A stretch of 64,000 nucleotides of DNA from Lumbricus rubellus (GCA_945859605.1 OX243825.1:1624326-1688325); one strand, 5' to 3'. Numbered from the stretch's first letter, positions 44,210 through 55,439 are shown. Translations and numbers: made by a program. The notes: a model not told the origin generated them from the sequence alone.

Positions 44210-44348
44210 CTGGCTTTGTTTCTGAACCATTCGACGGCTGGTTCTGTGTTTCCATCAACATTGCATCTCAGATATACTTCCGTGTTTTCCATGATTTCCT
44301 CCGGTTCCTTTGGCTGCTTCAGCTGCACTTCAGATGTCTTCGATAGCC
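44210..44348 (-). CDS. ptk7: PTK7 exon 2: first half of Ig2, with GC donor
   Basis: Acceptor CTATTATAG|GGCTATC (phase 1). Encodes WLSKTSEVQLKQPKEPEEIM, then TEVYLRCNVDGNTEPAVEWF and RNKA. The nearest GT donor (GGCAG|GTTACA, 4 bases further) would put exon 3 out of frame and hit a stop. The donor GCCAG|GCAGGT gives phase 2 and continues the Ig domain perfectly. I therefore call a GC-AG intron. Confidence 0.88.
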
Positions 44349-46460
44349 CTATAATAGACATAAGAAGTCTTATATCACATATCTTTGCTCTTGCTTGTTC
44401 AAACTCAATGCATATGCTATGCTACTTAAGACACGTAGCCTATGCTACACAATTATTGTATAATGTAGGCCTATAATTATTACTTTATATCTATATTTAT
44501 AATTATTATTTTATGATGTATAATTATTACTTTATATTTATATTTATAATTATTATGTTATAATGTATAATTATTATGTAGACATCATCCGGATACATGG
44601 GCCCTAGGTCCGTGGATGTCAAAGTGTCCATTGTCACTTTTATTCTGAGTTGCCGATCTTGTGCTGCTATTCTTAAGCTATGTAAATCTTGTTTACATCA
44701 GCCCCTATAAATATGTTATCGATCCATTTTCGGCTAGGTCTTACCATCCGTCCATTCCCATCCATAGTTTCCAACATCACTGTTTTTATTTTTCTACTAC
44801 CAACACAAATGCTACCATGATAATTAAGTAAATACTATAGGCCTACCAGGGGAGGGTTTGGGAGGGGGTGTGCCCCCCCATCTCGAAATATTTTGAATTT
44901 CCACCCTGCAATGGTAGCACTTTAGGCTGCATTTTTGACGAAATTGCTCGTCATTTCAGTGTAGATAGTCATGGTTTAAGACCTACACGTCCTACAGCCA
45001 CTAAGTATGCTTATAATAGGCACCAACAACCTCTACAATTTAGGCCTATATATTTTATATAATTTTATCTTAGGTTGTTTCGGAGACCTTGGAATCATTT
45101 TCTAAGAAAAATGCTAATTTTATTGAGCATTCCACTCAAGAATTTTCACGTTTCAGTGATATGAGTCACCTCTGTCCAAGTTCAATGCGACCCATGACAG
45201 GGAGGGAGTGGAGACCAAAACAAAGACATAGATACTTGCCCAGGGATGAGAGAAACGCCGGGGGCAGGTTCATTCGGTGCCCCAAACCTGCAATTATTTC
45301 CTCATGCAGCAGGGGACTTTGGCAAATTACAGAAATTGGACCAACAAACACGGGTACTAGACCGTCCCAGGGTTCGGCCAGCAACCCCCCTCCATCCCCA
45401 ACACACGAAGTGATAGTAAGCTAACTCAGAAACTCTTTTTTTGCATAGAGTTGACCTTCTTATTCTCTATGCCCGTACTTTGAAGATGCAACATCGTGCC
45501 TTATAATACCAGTGGCTGAGCCGACCATGTGGATAGCTATCCGTCAGCAGATCTGCTTGTTCTGCCACACAGAAAGAGCATAAGCTTACATGCACCTTTA
45601 ATAAGCATCTGAAAGCTGGTTTGGGCTGGAAGCGACGCTGAGTAGGTCATCTTGGATGGGATGAAAAATAGGTCCTCTGAATGACTGAATGGATGAATGA
45701 CCGACTGACTGACTGACTGACTGGCTGGCTGACTGACTGACTGAACGAACGAATGAACGAGTGAATGAATGAATGAATGAATGAATGAATGAATCAACGA
45801 ACGAACGAACGATCGAACGAACGAAATGAACGAATGAACGAACGAATGAATGAATGAATGAATGAATGAATGAATGAATGAAAGAGACCAATGTAGATAG
45901 ATACAGAAAGATCAATAAAGAGATAGAAACACACACACAAAGACGGAGGCACTTTCTTTGTCATGGTCGACTGTATCGAAAGCAGCATTCACGTTGAACA
46001 GAGCCACGTATACAGTGACACCTAAACAAAGAGCCAGTAGTTTGAGAATCACACGGAAGAGGAGGATTTGAAAGGGAGGGGCTATAGGGAGAGCAGACCA
46101 ATTACGGACGCCAATCCGCAGATCAAAGAGCAACCGATTCCCTTCTGGTCCCATGAGTCCCAAATTACTTTCCTCTGATCTCGAAAAGGACCAAGCAACA
46201 TAGAAACCAATGAAATCCCATTGGAGTTACTATTCTCTCTTGTGGCGTTTATTGGGAAGGGATCGTTGCGAATTGATTCAAGATTTAATTGCTTAAGCAA
46301 CATTCAATGTCTTTCAAACTCACTTAACTCCATGACTTTCTGAAATCGTCAGGAATTTTTGAGTTAGTTTTTAAGCAGACAAAATATAGGTCTATAAATT
46401 GCAAAATGTGTAAGCTTAGTTGTAGAAGCACTTCTGTACAGTTAAAACTAGCAAAAACGT
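44349..46460 (-). other. PTK7 intron 1, proximal part
   Basis: TTATAATTATTA-rich at 44470-44580. A G/C homopolymer-rich patch (GGGAGGGGGTGTGCCCCCCC) lies at 44850-44882. No supported exon, although 45150-45420 is open on the plus strand. Confidence 0.4.
45695..45885. repeat. (TGAA)n/(CGAA)n/(CTGA)n microsatellite
   Basis: Tetranucleotide arrays with mixed units. Confidence 0.9.
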
Positions 46461-46529
46461 CATTGTCCTCCGACTGGAAGTAATTTATCATGGATGATGA
46501 TTTAAAAGAAAGAAGGAGTGGTGCAGTTC

Positions 46530-46830
46530 TAGAAATTTCTTTAAAACAGCCCCGCAATTATAGCGTCCAGCGACGTGGCTCTCTTCGCTCTTCTAAGCAG
46601 GCTGAGCTTCTTGTCCTCCGGTCACGCACTTCTATTGCGCAGCGCCGTGCCTTTTCTGTTGCTGGCCCTGCAATCTGGAATGGGCTCCCTGTGGAACTAC
46701 GTCTAATACCTCGAGCCTTTGAGACTACGTTCTACTCTGCTCTTAAGACTGTTCTCTTTAGCCGTGGTTGGGTCGGGAGCGCTTCTGAGTAAATATTCTT
46801 GAAGAGGCGCTATATAAATGCCTGAAATGA
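46530..46830 (+). mobile_element. LINE 3' end (RT C-terminal tail, GCGCTATATAAAT terminus)
   Basis: An open frame reads QAELLVLRSRTSIAQRRAFS, VAGPAIWNGLPVELR, then a stop at ~46790. The 'RSRT…RAFSVAGPxxWNxLP' tail is typical of CR1/Jockey-like ORF2 C-termini. The 3' UTR is short and ends GAGGCGCTATATAAATG followed by an AATGAATG tail. It is 5'-truncated. Confidence 0.75.
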
Positions 46831-47589
46831 ATTAAATGAATGAATAGTATTTATAAAAAAATAAGTAATAAAAAATAATAATATTTTTGTTAAATAAAAA
46901 TAAAAACAATTACATGTAGCCTATAATAAGCTGAATCGTCTCTCTACAACTACTCAACTTACTTCAACTGAGCCAAACCTGTTGAATAAGGGTATACGCT
47001 ATTCCAACTTCGATGTTCAAATAGGACAATGTAACTGCCTGTCTTGTCAATTCACATTTATTAGGCTACTGAAGTTGATTAACTCATGATAATAACGATA
47101 ATAATAATCATTGCAATAATAATAGTAGAAGTTGGCGTAGCCTATACAGCAATGGTAGTAGAAGCAGCATTAGGCTATGGTCAATAAAAACCATATTATT
47201 ATTACTTAACATAAATTGTTCGGTGATGAGCTCCTGAACGCAAAGAATGAATATCTATCGAATTTCCGAGCTATAAAACACGGAGAGTGATAGATATTCA
47301 TAGTTTACGATGATGCCACATTTTAACCCTTCTACGATCAACTCACTCTATCCAGCTAACATATACATGCATATATTAGGCCTATACATAATATACATAA
47401 TATTTATTTATATACCAGTATATATAATACAATAGGCCCTATATATATATGTCTAAAACTTTTGCTTTGTTGGTTGACCCCATTATAGACCGGAGACACA
47501 TCTTACCTGTGAGTGACATCTTTACGACTTCACATATTATTATTCTCTTCCGTCGTGAACTTAATGATATAGTTGCTACCGACCTCTTA

Positions 47590-48385
47590 GTCGTAAAATC
47601 ATATGGAATCAGGCTCGTTCTCGCTTAAATACATCTCATCTACATTATATTATATTCCAGGTCGTAGATTTACTCGCTCTGTTGCACACGGTGACCTGGT
47701 TATACCCCAACCAGAACATTCAGCTTCCTTCCACCGTCCACTTCGTTCATCCAACAGATTTGACCTCTTGGTCCCTTGCTCTAGAGCAGTGGTTCCCAAC
47801 CTTTTTTGACCTTAGGGCCACTTTTTCTAAGTTGGAGGACAAGAGGGCCATTTTTTCTTAGTTAAAGGACATTAGGGGGCCACAATGCTAAAATTTAATT
47901 AACTAAAAGCATATAAAATTGTTATAATTGATTCAAAATAGAATCTGTGATGTTATTTATAGAGTTAAAAATAAAATAATTTCTAATAGACAATAATTAT
48001 GTGTTCCATTTCGTCAAAATTGTCAATTTTTCATATATTTTGTTAATACTTTGAGAAACGAGGGCCATTTTTGAGGCCTGGCGGGCCATTTCTTGAGGTC
48101 TGGCGGGCCACTTTTGGCCCGCGGGCCACGGGTTGGGAACCGCTGCTCTAGAGTCTAGAATGTCTATGGCTCAGTCTCGATCATTATTTAGTCTCAATTG
48201 ATCCTTCTCTTTGAAATGTGCTTTCTCCTTCTGTTCGCTCTACACTTCTCTCTGGCAGTCAGCCTTCTGTCGTGTCTCTTCTCAAAACCTGTTTCTTCTC
48301 GCGGGGCCTTGCTCACTGGGAGCTCTTCTGAAAGTTTCATCTTGCTAGAGGTGGCGCTTTATCAGTTTATAAATGCCTACATAGC
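47590..48385 (+). mobile_element. LINE 3' end interrupted by a MITE
   Basis: 47680-47786 encodes a LINE-like tail (SFHRPLRSSNRFDLLVP). After the MITE (47787-48145) the same element resumes: MSMAQSRSLFSLN, then the 3' end with CACTGGGAGC and GGTGGCGCTTTATC…TTTATAAATG. Several stops show it is decayed. The MITE and one copy of the octamer CTCTAGAG account for the interruption. Confidence 0.65.
47787..48145. mobile_element. hAT MITE with perfect palindromic 8-bp duplication
   Basis: Ends CAGTGGTTCCCAACCTTTTT and, reverse-complemented, CAGCGGTTCCCAACCCGTGG. Flanks are CTCTAGAG on both sides (47779-47786, 48146-48153). The interior has repeated GGGCCA(C/T)TTTT words and no coding capacity. 359 bp. 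Confidence 0.92.
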
Positions 48386-48686
48386 CTACCATGCAATAAG
48401 CGTCAACTTGATTGGTCCAACTTTCTGAAATCTACGACCTGGAATATTCAGATAGGATGCATTTCAGCGAGAACGAGCTAGACTGCTAGAGTATCGTACA
48501 GCATAAGACTCCTGAAATCGAGCCAAACCCTGTTTAAAAGCTTTTGCTTTTGTAGAGCTCCGTTTATACTTCAATGATTTCTCGTTTGATATAGGCCTAT
48601 TATTATGTAATGTTGACATGAGTTGTAGTAGCCTATAGTAGCATCTATCTAACTCAGAAAATAGTCCATTATCAGTGAGCTTATGA

Positions 48687-49928
48687 CAGTGGCGGATCCA
48701 GAGCTCTTCCAAGGGGGGAGCCAAAATTTCAGATCTTGGGACGGAACATGCGAATTTTTTTTCGAAATTTCGTTCTTGGTCTCAAAAAATCGGTCTTCGG
48801 CCGAGGAAAAAGTAGGGTAGGGTGGGGCAAAACGCCCCCTTTAACGTTTGACAGCACCCACAGTAAAGTTGCGCCATCTGAAGTCAACCAAAATTGGTGA
48901 AACGTAGCTGCATTATATGGACTATTCAGTAGAAATGTTGATTTTACTTAATGTTAAACCAATTCGAGAAAAACTCAATTTTTATTCAACTAGTGTAAAA
49001 GGGCTTCTTGCCCCATACCTGGGGCAAGAAGCCCTTTTACATGGGGCAAGAAGCCCAATGGCGTACATCTGCATTCAACTAGTGTAAAAGTGCTTCTTGC
49101 CCCATACATGGGGCAAGAAGCCCTTTTACATGGGGCATTATATACCATAGAAACATTCTTTTAGCCTACACAATATTGCCCAAAGCAAGGACAATTATAT
49201 GAATAGGCCTGTATATTTTGTAACATTAAAAATTATATGAAACTAACCAAATTTATTGATGAAATTGGCGTTTCCATCTGTATTGGGGGAAAACGCCCCG
49301 TGCGGGGCGTTTTGCCCCAACAGCGTATGAGGCCTTTTCCCCACATCCATGGTTGTCTGCTATTATTGATTTTGTCGGTTCTTTATTAAATTGAATTGAT
49401 AACTTTAAACTATATTTCTGTTGTGCACTTATTGAGCTAAATAATGACATAAGGCTCATGCCGATCCCTTAAACATGAAATTAATTACAGCTGAATGAAC
49501 TGCATACGAGAATTAGAAAATAGACACGAAACACAAACTTTTATTTCCTGTCTTCCACCGAAACAAGAAATTGGTCACGTTTTAACTTCTTATAATTCTT
49601 AATGGCGTCTGCTGTCATGGGCAGTTATCAAATCCCACCAAAAGTCGCCAACTGCAAAGATATTCAGGGGGGCGTATTCCCCACACTAGGCGTTATGCCC
49701 CACCCTACCCTACTTTCATCCGCCGAAAAAGTTGATGACTTTTTTTTAGACCTTCACTTGAAAACCGAATGGGGGGCCACGTACCATGCGATTTTCAGAA
49801 TAGGGGGGGCCAATATGCCATTAACCCATATTCCTATTGCTAATTTCAGACCAAATGGGGGGGCCACGTCCCATGGCAGTTTTAAATGAGGGGGCCATGG
49901 CCGGATTGCCCCCCTGGATCCGCCCCTG
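48687..49928. mobile_element. TIR element with CAGTGGCGGATCCAG ends (outer of a nested pair)
   Basis: The left end CAGTGGCGGATCCAG and the right end (reverse-complemented CAGGGGCGGATCCAG) are near-perfect inverted repeats. The interior carries several GGGGGGCCA words. Flanking octamers do not match convincingly (GCTTATGA versus GGCCCTGG), so the boundaries or class are less sure. hAT-like by its CAGNG start. A second element (48812-49715) is inserted inside it. Confidence 0.6.
48812..49715. mobile_element. Palindrome-rich TIR element inserted in the outer element
   Basis: Terminal inverted repeats: GTAGGGTAGGGTGGGGCAAA at the left and its complement ATGCCCCACCCTACCCTACT at the right. Both ends abut a TA, compatible with a TA target duplication. 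The inside has stacked palindromes: GGGCTTCTTGCCCCA paired with TGGGGCAAGAAGCCC (48999-49050 and again 49090-49125), and AACGCCCC…GGGGCGTT near 49295-49315. No protein frame. Confidence 0.65.
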
Positions 49929-49929
49929 G

Positions 49930-50585
49930 GCCCTGGCTCATGTTGATTGTCAAAATGTCAATGGTTATTTATTAACGTGGTCATCAATCGTAAAACACTC
50001 GCGTGTCGTAGGCTATTTGAATGGATTGTTCCCAGAGTTTATGATTTCAAACAACGCCAATTAATTATTGCTCAATAATTATCCCTCGAGCTAATTGAAT
50101 AGCTGTGGATCTAGCTAAAATGAATAGCCTACACCGTGATTCAAAAAAGTAAGCCAAATTGTTTTTCAAATATCTCTAATGCCTGATAATAACATATCAT
50201 GCTAAAAAAATCAAAATATTTAGAGGATTTAACGAAGAATATGATTCCAAAATTTGATATGAGATAAAGTTGAACGGATAAAAAGATATGAATCTTTCAA
50301 CTTCATATGCCGAAATTTCAGTTTACCTACATTATACATACATGCATGCGTGCATTCATACAGACGTGTGCATAATATATAAGGCTGAAAATGTGTTTTG
50401 CGCAAACGATGACATCCTTTTCCTGTGAGGATGATGACCAAATTACCTGCCAAGTGTTCAATGTAACGCAATAGTATTTGCCTGTAGTTGACACAGCTGC
50501 ATTGGCTTAAGGCAAACTTATATAGCTCACTTATTAATATCCTGTGGATTCAATTGACTCTGGATGCACCCAGCAATTTACATAG
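49930..50585 (-). other. PTK7 intron 1, no feature recognised
   Basis: AT-rich unique sequence. Confidence 0.4.
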
Positions 50586-50589
50586 CGCA

Positions 50590-50885
50590 ACCTCTAATCT
50601 CTAATAATTTTAATAGTCTCTAATGATCTCAAATAATCTTAAATAATCTCTAATAATTTCTAATAATTTATAATATCTCTAATAATCTCTTATAGTCTCT
50701 AATACTCTAATAATCTCCAAAATGTGAACTCTAATAATCTCTAATAATCTTAAATAAATTCTAATAATCACTAATAATCTTAAATAATCTCTAATGACAA
50801 CAATAATCTCCAACATTCTCTAGTAATCTTTAATAACCTTTAATAATCTCTAATAATTTCAATTAATCTCTGATAATCTCTCCAA
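50590..50885. repeat. Degenerate TAATCTCTAA minisatellite
   Basis: About 25 imperfect units of 10-12 bp (TCTAATAATC) directly upstream of the exon 1 donor side of intron 1. Confidence 0.85.
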
Positions 50886-50973
50886 TGTATTGAACACTGG
50901 TCAACTACATGTAGAACATCCAAACAAAAGAAACCAAACAATCTCATCTAAGAAATTTATCTCATCTACTCAC

Positions 50974-51367
50974 AGAAGATGTTGAGTCTCGCCTCGTTGC
51001 TACGCAACGCAATTCCCGTCGACATGTTCGTTGCTATGCAACGCAGCGACCCGTTGTCATGGACACGGTCGACCCACAGGATCCTCAGGTCGCTCCCTTC
51101 CTGAAACCTTCGACTGGTGTTAGTCAGCTGACGTCCGTTGAGGGTCCAGTAGAAGGAGATCAACTTCCGGTTCGAAACATCGCATCTCAGACGGACGTCC
51201 TCTCCTTCCGTCACATCCTGGTTGACAGGAGCCGGATCGAAATAGAAACTATCCTGCTGCTTGGCTATTGGATTTCCAGCGGAATAGCTCGCGAGTCCAG
51301 AGAGAATAGCAACAGCTGTGAAAATCGCGGATGGCAGAGACCTACGCCTAAAAACCTTGTAATCCAT
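50974..51367 (-). CDS. ptk7: PTK7 exon 1: start, signal peptide and Ig1
   Basis: ATG at 51367 (GAAATGG context), the first ATG after an in-frame TAG about 15 codons upstream. Donor AACATCTTCT|GTGAGT, phase 1. It encodes a signal peptide (MDYKVFRRRSLPSAIFTAVA, ILSGLASYSAG) followed in the same exon by Ig1: VRLRCDVSN, FYWTLNGRQL, RRFQEGSDL, VDRVHDNGSLRCIA. The end NIF|W joins exon 2 exactly as NIxW does in PTK7 proteins. Having leader and Ig1 in one exon is unusual for Ig receptors. Confidence 0.95.
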
Positions 51368-51660
51368 TTCAGAAATCGGTGTAATCGTAGTCGCAACAAT
51401 TTTTATAATCTAAAGACAATCGCGGGCACAAGCTTGTTCACGAGCGCCGTGTATTATAGAGGTTTAGTTGAATAGAGCGTTGATGCGCTGACGATATTAT
51501 TATAAACGCAAGTTTTCTTCCACGTGTGGAAACGATTTTTGTGTAAACGCGCGTCCTCCGTCTTTGGCTCGTTCCTTTGTGCGACTGACCGGGTCGGTTG
51601 GGTGGGTGGGTGGGTGGGTGGAGATGGATGGGTGGGTGGATGGATGGGTGGTAGGCCGGG
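51368..51660 (-). promoter_or_regulatory. PTK7 5' flank with G-quadruplex motif
   Basis: Sequence upstream of the start codon. 51599-51621 holds five GGG runs with single-base T loops on the plus strand (GGGTGGGTGGGTGGGTGGG), a canonical parallel quadruplex motif about 230 bp from the ATG. A TATAAAA word (minus strand, ~51404) is too close to the ATG to be a confident TATA box. Confidence 0.35.
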
Positions 51661-52390
51661 AGGGACTCTGATCGTCGCTGGAGTCATTAATGCCGGCCCG
51701 TACCTTACGGGGGAATCATAATGTCGGGTTAATGCGAGTCCAGCCGAGCCCAACGTTCATCACCATTCTAATAATACCCGGGAATGAATGCTTCTCGTTT
51801 CGTTTCGTCCGTCGGTTGTTCGAGCGCATCGCTGATGAAAGAGTGGGTCGCTTGAAGGCAGCGGCCGACCTGGGATGGTTCCCATTAGGGCTGACTAAGC
51901 CCTCTGGCGGGCAGGGCTGAGGGTCTGCCTGAGGGTGGATGGCGGTGAGATGGGATGGTAGATTTGGTTGGGATGGAACGGAGGGAAATGAGCCCCGTCT
52001 AGATTTGGGGGGCAGCGTGGGGGTCGGTGGTGCGTACGGGGTAAACGAGCTCATCAGGGAAGGTGTTGGCGGACATTGGAGCCTCGGGGGAGACGATTCT
52101 GGTCTTCCACCCCACCCCACCCCGATAACACAGGTCATTGATTTACGACCTTCCACTCTGGCCAGGTGTTAGCCCCACCGCGGACAAAGAGCAGTTGATA
52201 CCCCACTACTACCCAAGATCAGTCCAGTGTATTGAAAGAACCTTGCCCACCACCCCATCACACATCACCCGTCACCTATCGCCCATCACCCCCTTTTCTC
52301 TGGCGCTTAATGATGCCTGTCCAACGCCCCGGATATTAACCCTACCCCACCTCCCGCCGCAGAACATCTAAATCTGGAGCTTGACCAAGT
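51661..52390. other. Intergenic, GC-rich unique sequence
   Basis: 51660-51900 is CpG-rich and repeat-free, possibly PTK7 promoter-proximal. 51930-52140 is G-rich on the plus strand and 52170-52340 is C-rich. No gene seen. Confidence 0.35.
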
Positions 52391-52399
52391 GAGCAGTCC

Positions 52400-52870
52400 T
52401 GTTCAGTGCCGTAGTGGTAGAGTGGCAAGAGCCTTTCACAGAACATCTTGGGTTAAACCAGGGGTGTCAAAGAGCAGGCCCGCGGGCCATTTCTGGCCCG
52501 CCGACGATTTTTTTCTGGCCCGCGAAGCCTTCCCTAAAGATTAAAAAATTATTTAAAATGTTATCAAAATTTAATAAGAAGCGAAAAGTGTACATTGCAA
52601 TCAAGATCTTTTCGCAATATTTGAAATTTTCTGGGAATTGGCTGACCAAGCCCGGAGCTACCTCTCAGATCACTATCCAATTTTGCTCAGGAGCTTCTGC
52701 ACCCTGGCCCGCCACTTGCTTGAAAATGTTCACACTGGCCCGCCACTTGTTAGAAGATGTTCAAACTGGCCCGCCACTAAAAAAGGTTTGACACCCCTGG
52801 GTTAAACTCTCAGGTGTGCATTGTGACAGTGAAACACATGGCACTGAATCTCACGATGTTAACAGAATGT
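52400..52870 (+). mobile_element. tRNA-derived SINE fragment split by a MITE
   Basis: CCGTAGTGGTAGAGTGGCAA (box A-like, ~52412-52431) is followed ~35 bp later by GGGTTAAAC, where the MITE 52459-52799 is inserted. After the MITE it continues GGTTAAACTCTCAGGTGTGC, completing a degenerate box B. The spacing with the MITE removed fits a tRNA head. Family unknown. Confidence 0.45.
52459..52799. mobile_element. hAT MITE with perfect 8-bp duplication
   Basis: Ends CAGGGGTGTCAAAGAGCAGG and, reverse-complemented, CAGGGGTGTCAAACCTTTTT. Flanks are GGTTAAAC on both sides (52451-52458, 52800-52807). The interior is full of TGGCCCGCC words. 341 bp, non-coding. Confidence 0.93.
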
Positions 52871-53154
52871 GTATTGTAACGTTTTCCCCGTTGCAGTACG
52901 TTTTTATATTGCATTTAAATTTACATTTGCAACCATAGACTTTGCAGTCTCTACTGTACAGAGTGCAAGCTGAGTTTTTGCCAGTGAAAATATTTTTGCC
53001 TCTTACACCGCCCTAGAGGCCTAGAACACGTTTCGCGAAAACGTGAATCCTACACGAACAATAATTAATTAAGCTGTGAAACGGCTATAAATGCATACAT
53101 CGAAAATGATTACTCAAAGGATTGTATGGAACTGCTAACATTTGTGCGGGTCAT

Positions 53155-53360
53155 TCGGTCATTCGTTCATTCGTCCGTTCGTTCATTCCTTTAATTCATC
53201 CATTCATTCACTCATTCATTCATTCACTCATTCATTCACTCATTCATTCATTCATTCATTCATTCATTCATTCATCCATTCATTCACTCATTCATTCATT
53301 CACTCATTCATTCATTCACTCATTCACTCATTCATTCATTCATTCATTCAATCAATCGTA
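53155..53360. repeat. (ATTC)n microsatellite
   Basis: TTCA/CTCA tetranucleotide array. Confidence 0.95.
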
Positions 53361-53617
53361 TAGCCTACTTGTAACGAATTCGTCATAGTCGCGTGACCAT
53401 TTCAATTGTAGTCGTGCCATTCCGTCTTGTTTGGTGCACTTTTTCGTTGTTATTTGCTCACAGGATCGAATTCCACGACAGCTGTGTCTCAAAACGCACG
53501 ACATCAAAATGTCCCAGTTAGAAATCACGGTTGCAGAATACAGTCAATAAGACTTACAACTACAATCCTACATGCTGTAAAAATGTAATGTAGTCCCTAT
53601 GCATAGGATGACACATT

Positions 53618-54035
53618 CCATGCATTAACATTACATTACATTATACTACATTAAAATTACATTAACATTACATTAACATTACATTACATTAACATTGACA
53701 TTACATAAACATTGCATTAACATTACAGTAACATTACACCAACATTACATTACATTACATTAACATTACATTACATTGCATTACATTAACATTACATTAA
53801 CATTACGTTGCATTACATTGCATTACATTACATTACGTTTACATTAACATTAACATTACATAAACATTACATAAACATTACATTAACACCACATTACATT
53901 AACATTAACATTAACATTACATTAACATTAACATTAACATTAACATTGACATTTACATTTACATTACATTACATTTACATTATATTAACATTTACATTAC
54001 ATTACATTAACATTACATTACCTTACATTACATAG
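53618..54035. repeat. ATTAC/ATTAAC minisatellite
   Basis: CATTACATTAACATTA units over ~415 bp. Confidence 0.95.
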
Positions 54036-54269
54036 ACCTACAGATTCCAAGTACATGTACTTCGTATCTATAGATTCGTTTGGCGCTTTTGTAAGAGTGA
54101 TTATTCTAAGGCACTTTGCGACGAAAACTATCGGGGGGAGAGAAAAATAAGTGCTTTTTGAAAATTGTTGGACTGATGAGGAAAACCAAAAACAGTGGGA
54201 AGATCATTCCCAATGGAGAGTCCAATCTCAGCATTATGTAAACAAACTTCATACGCACTCACAAATTAT

Positions 54270-54412
54270 CAGGGTGAGAATTGCCGTGGGGTTGGGGTTT
54301 CAGCACCCCAGTCTTTCGTAGAGCCTCAGAGTAAAGTTTGTCTTCACGCCCCAATTCCAAGTGGATCATAGTTCAACCCCCTCCCCGGTATTTTTCCTAA
54401 AATCTCAAACTG
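54270..54412. repeat. Dispersed ~140-bp repeat, copy B
   Basis: Collinear with 31130-31265. The match includes a TTCAGCACCCCAGTCTTT-like start and TCACGCCCCAATTCCA. Confidence 0.6.
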
Positions 54413-54594
54413 CAAATAATATTGATCATATATTTATGTTCATTCAAAAGCCATGGGCCTGCTTTCGGACAGGGACTTCATCACCATCATACGTATATGA
54501 GTGTGTGTCTATGTCTATTGTCTATGCAACCTATATTACGACACGTACATGAGTCTATGAGTGTGGGTGTACACAAACGCACACCATATTATTA

Positions 54595-54732
54595 CAAGCC
54601 ATGTGTGTGTGTGTATGTATGTGTGTGTGTATGTGTGTGTGTGTGTGAGTGAGTGAGTGAGTGAGAGACAGACAGACAGACAGAGGAGAGCAAGAGAGTA
54701 TGTCTTTATGTGAGTATGTTTGTTTGTGTGTG

Positions 54733-54763
<31 letters not shown>

Positions 54764-54895
54764 CAATCTGTGTATGTCTGCATGTGTCTGTGTTTGTCTG
54801 TCTATGTGTCACTATTTTGTCTGTATGTGCATATATATACATATATATTAATTATATATATATACATATATACATATATATATATATGCATAGTG
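54595..54895. repeat. (GT)n, (GACA)n and (TA)n microsatellite cluster
   Basis: TGTGTG runs, a short GACAGACA run, then TATATA/ACATATAT to 54890. Confidence 0.9.
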
Positions 54896-55439
54896 CCCAG
54901 GTGTTCTTTTAACACGTTCTGAACGTTAATCGATATATTTATTGTCTGGGCAGAAGCTCAAAGGTTTAAAAAGCATTTAGAATTTTATTCTGTCAATGTT
55001 TTTCTGGCATAGAACTACACACGGTCACGATTTCATCTTCTTCTGCTCATTCTGACTTGGAGTCTGACAGACATTTCTAATTGAAATCTCAGTTCGTTGT
55101 CGTCTGTCTCGGTAACAGCTGCTTTAATTAATTGTAAGTTTTTCTCTTTTTTTGCAAATTGAATTTTTAATTTTAATACTTTTGTCTCAAATTTATCATT
55201 GTAAGTTTGCAATATTTGTCTTTAATTGAATTTTTTATTGTCATTCTGTGCCAGAATTTGTTTGATTTTGCCGTTTTAACTTTGTAAGTAGGGTCCTATA
55301 TTTATTTTTATTCCAGCTTTGCTGTAGACCGTAGTAGTTTTGAAACTGCAATTTTCTAATTCTATTGTCCATTTATCGCATTTAGGAAATTGTTTTGTGA
55401 AGACAAAATTGACAAAAATTTTTTTATTATTATGCGACA

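Larger units (their letters stand above)
29641..51367 (-). other. ptk7: PTK7 gene: 16 coding exons, 7-Ig receptor with tyrosine pseudokinase
   Basis: Splicing the sixteen exons listed below gives 3366 coding bases (1121 residues plus stop), with all phases matching. Approximate order: signal peptide 1-31, Ig1 40-131, Ig2 132-225, Ig3 228-322, Ig4 325-420, Ig5 421-516, Ig6 517-605, Ig7 606-702, transmembrane 724-748, a 15-residue Gly tract ~794-808, kinase-like domain ~846-1121. Seven Ig domains, an HKDLAARN loop and a lost DFG identify PTK7 (off-track/Lemon/CCK4), a plasma-membrane co-receptor in planar cell polarity and Wnt signalling with little or no kinase activity. Vertebrate PTK7 is about 1070 residues, so this is full length. 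Intron 1 (6.6 kb) and intron 5 (4.4 kb) are the largest. Confidence 0.95.

Noticed and set aside
45089..45424. Plus-strand open frame of 111 codons
   Set aside because: No recognised domain, no convincing splice or start context, and it lies in PTK7 intron 1. It could be part of an old transposon, but nothing specific supports that.
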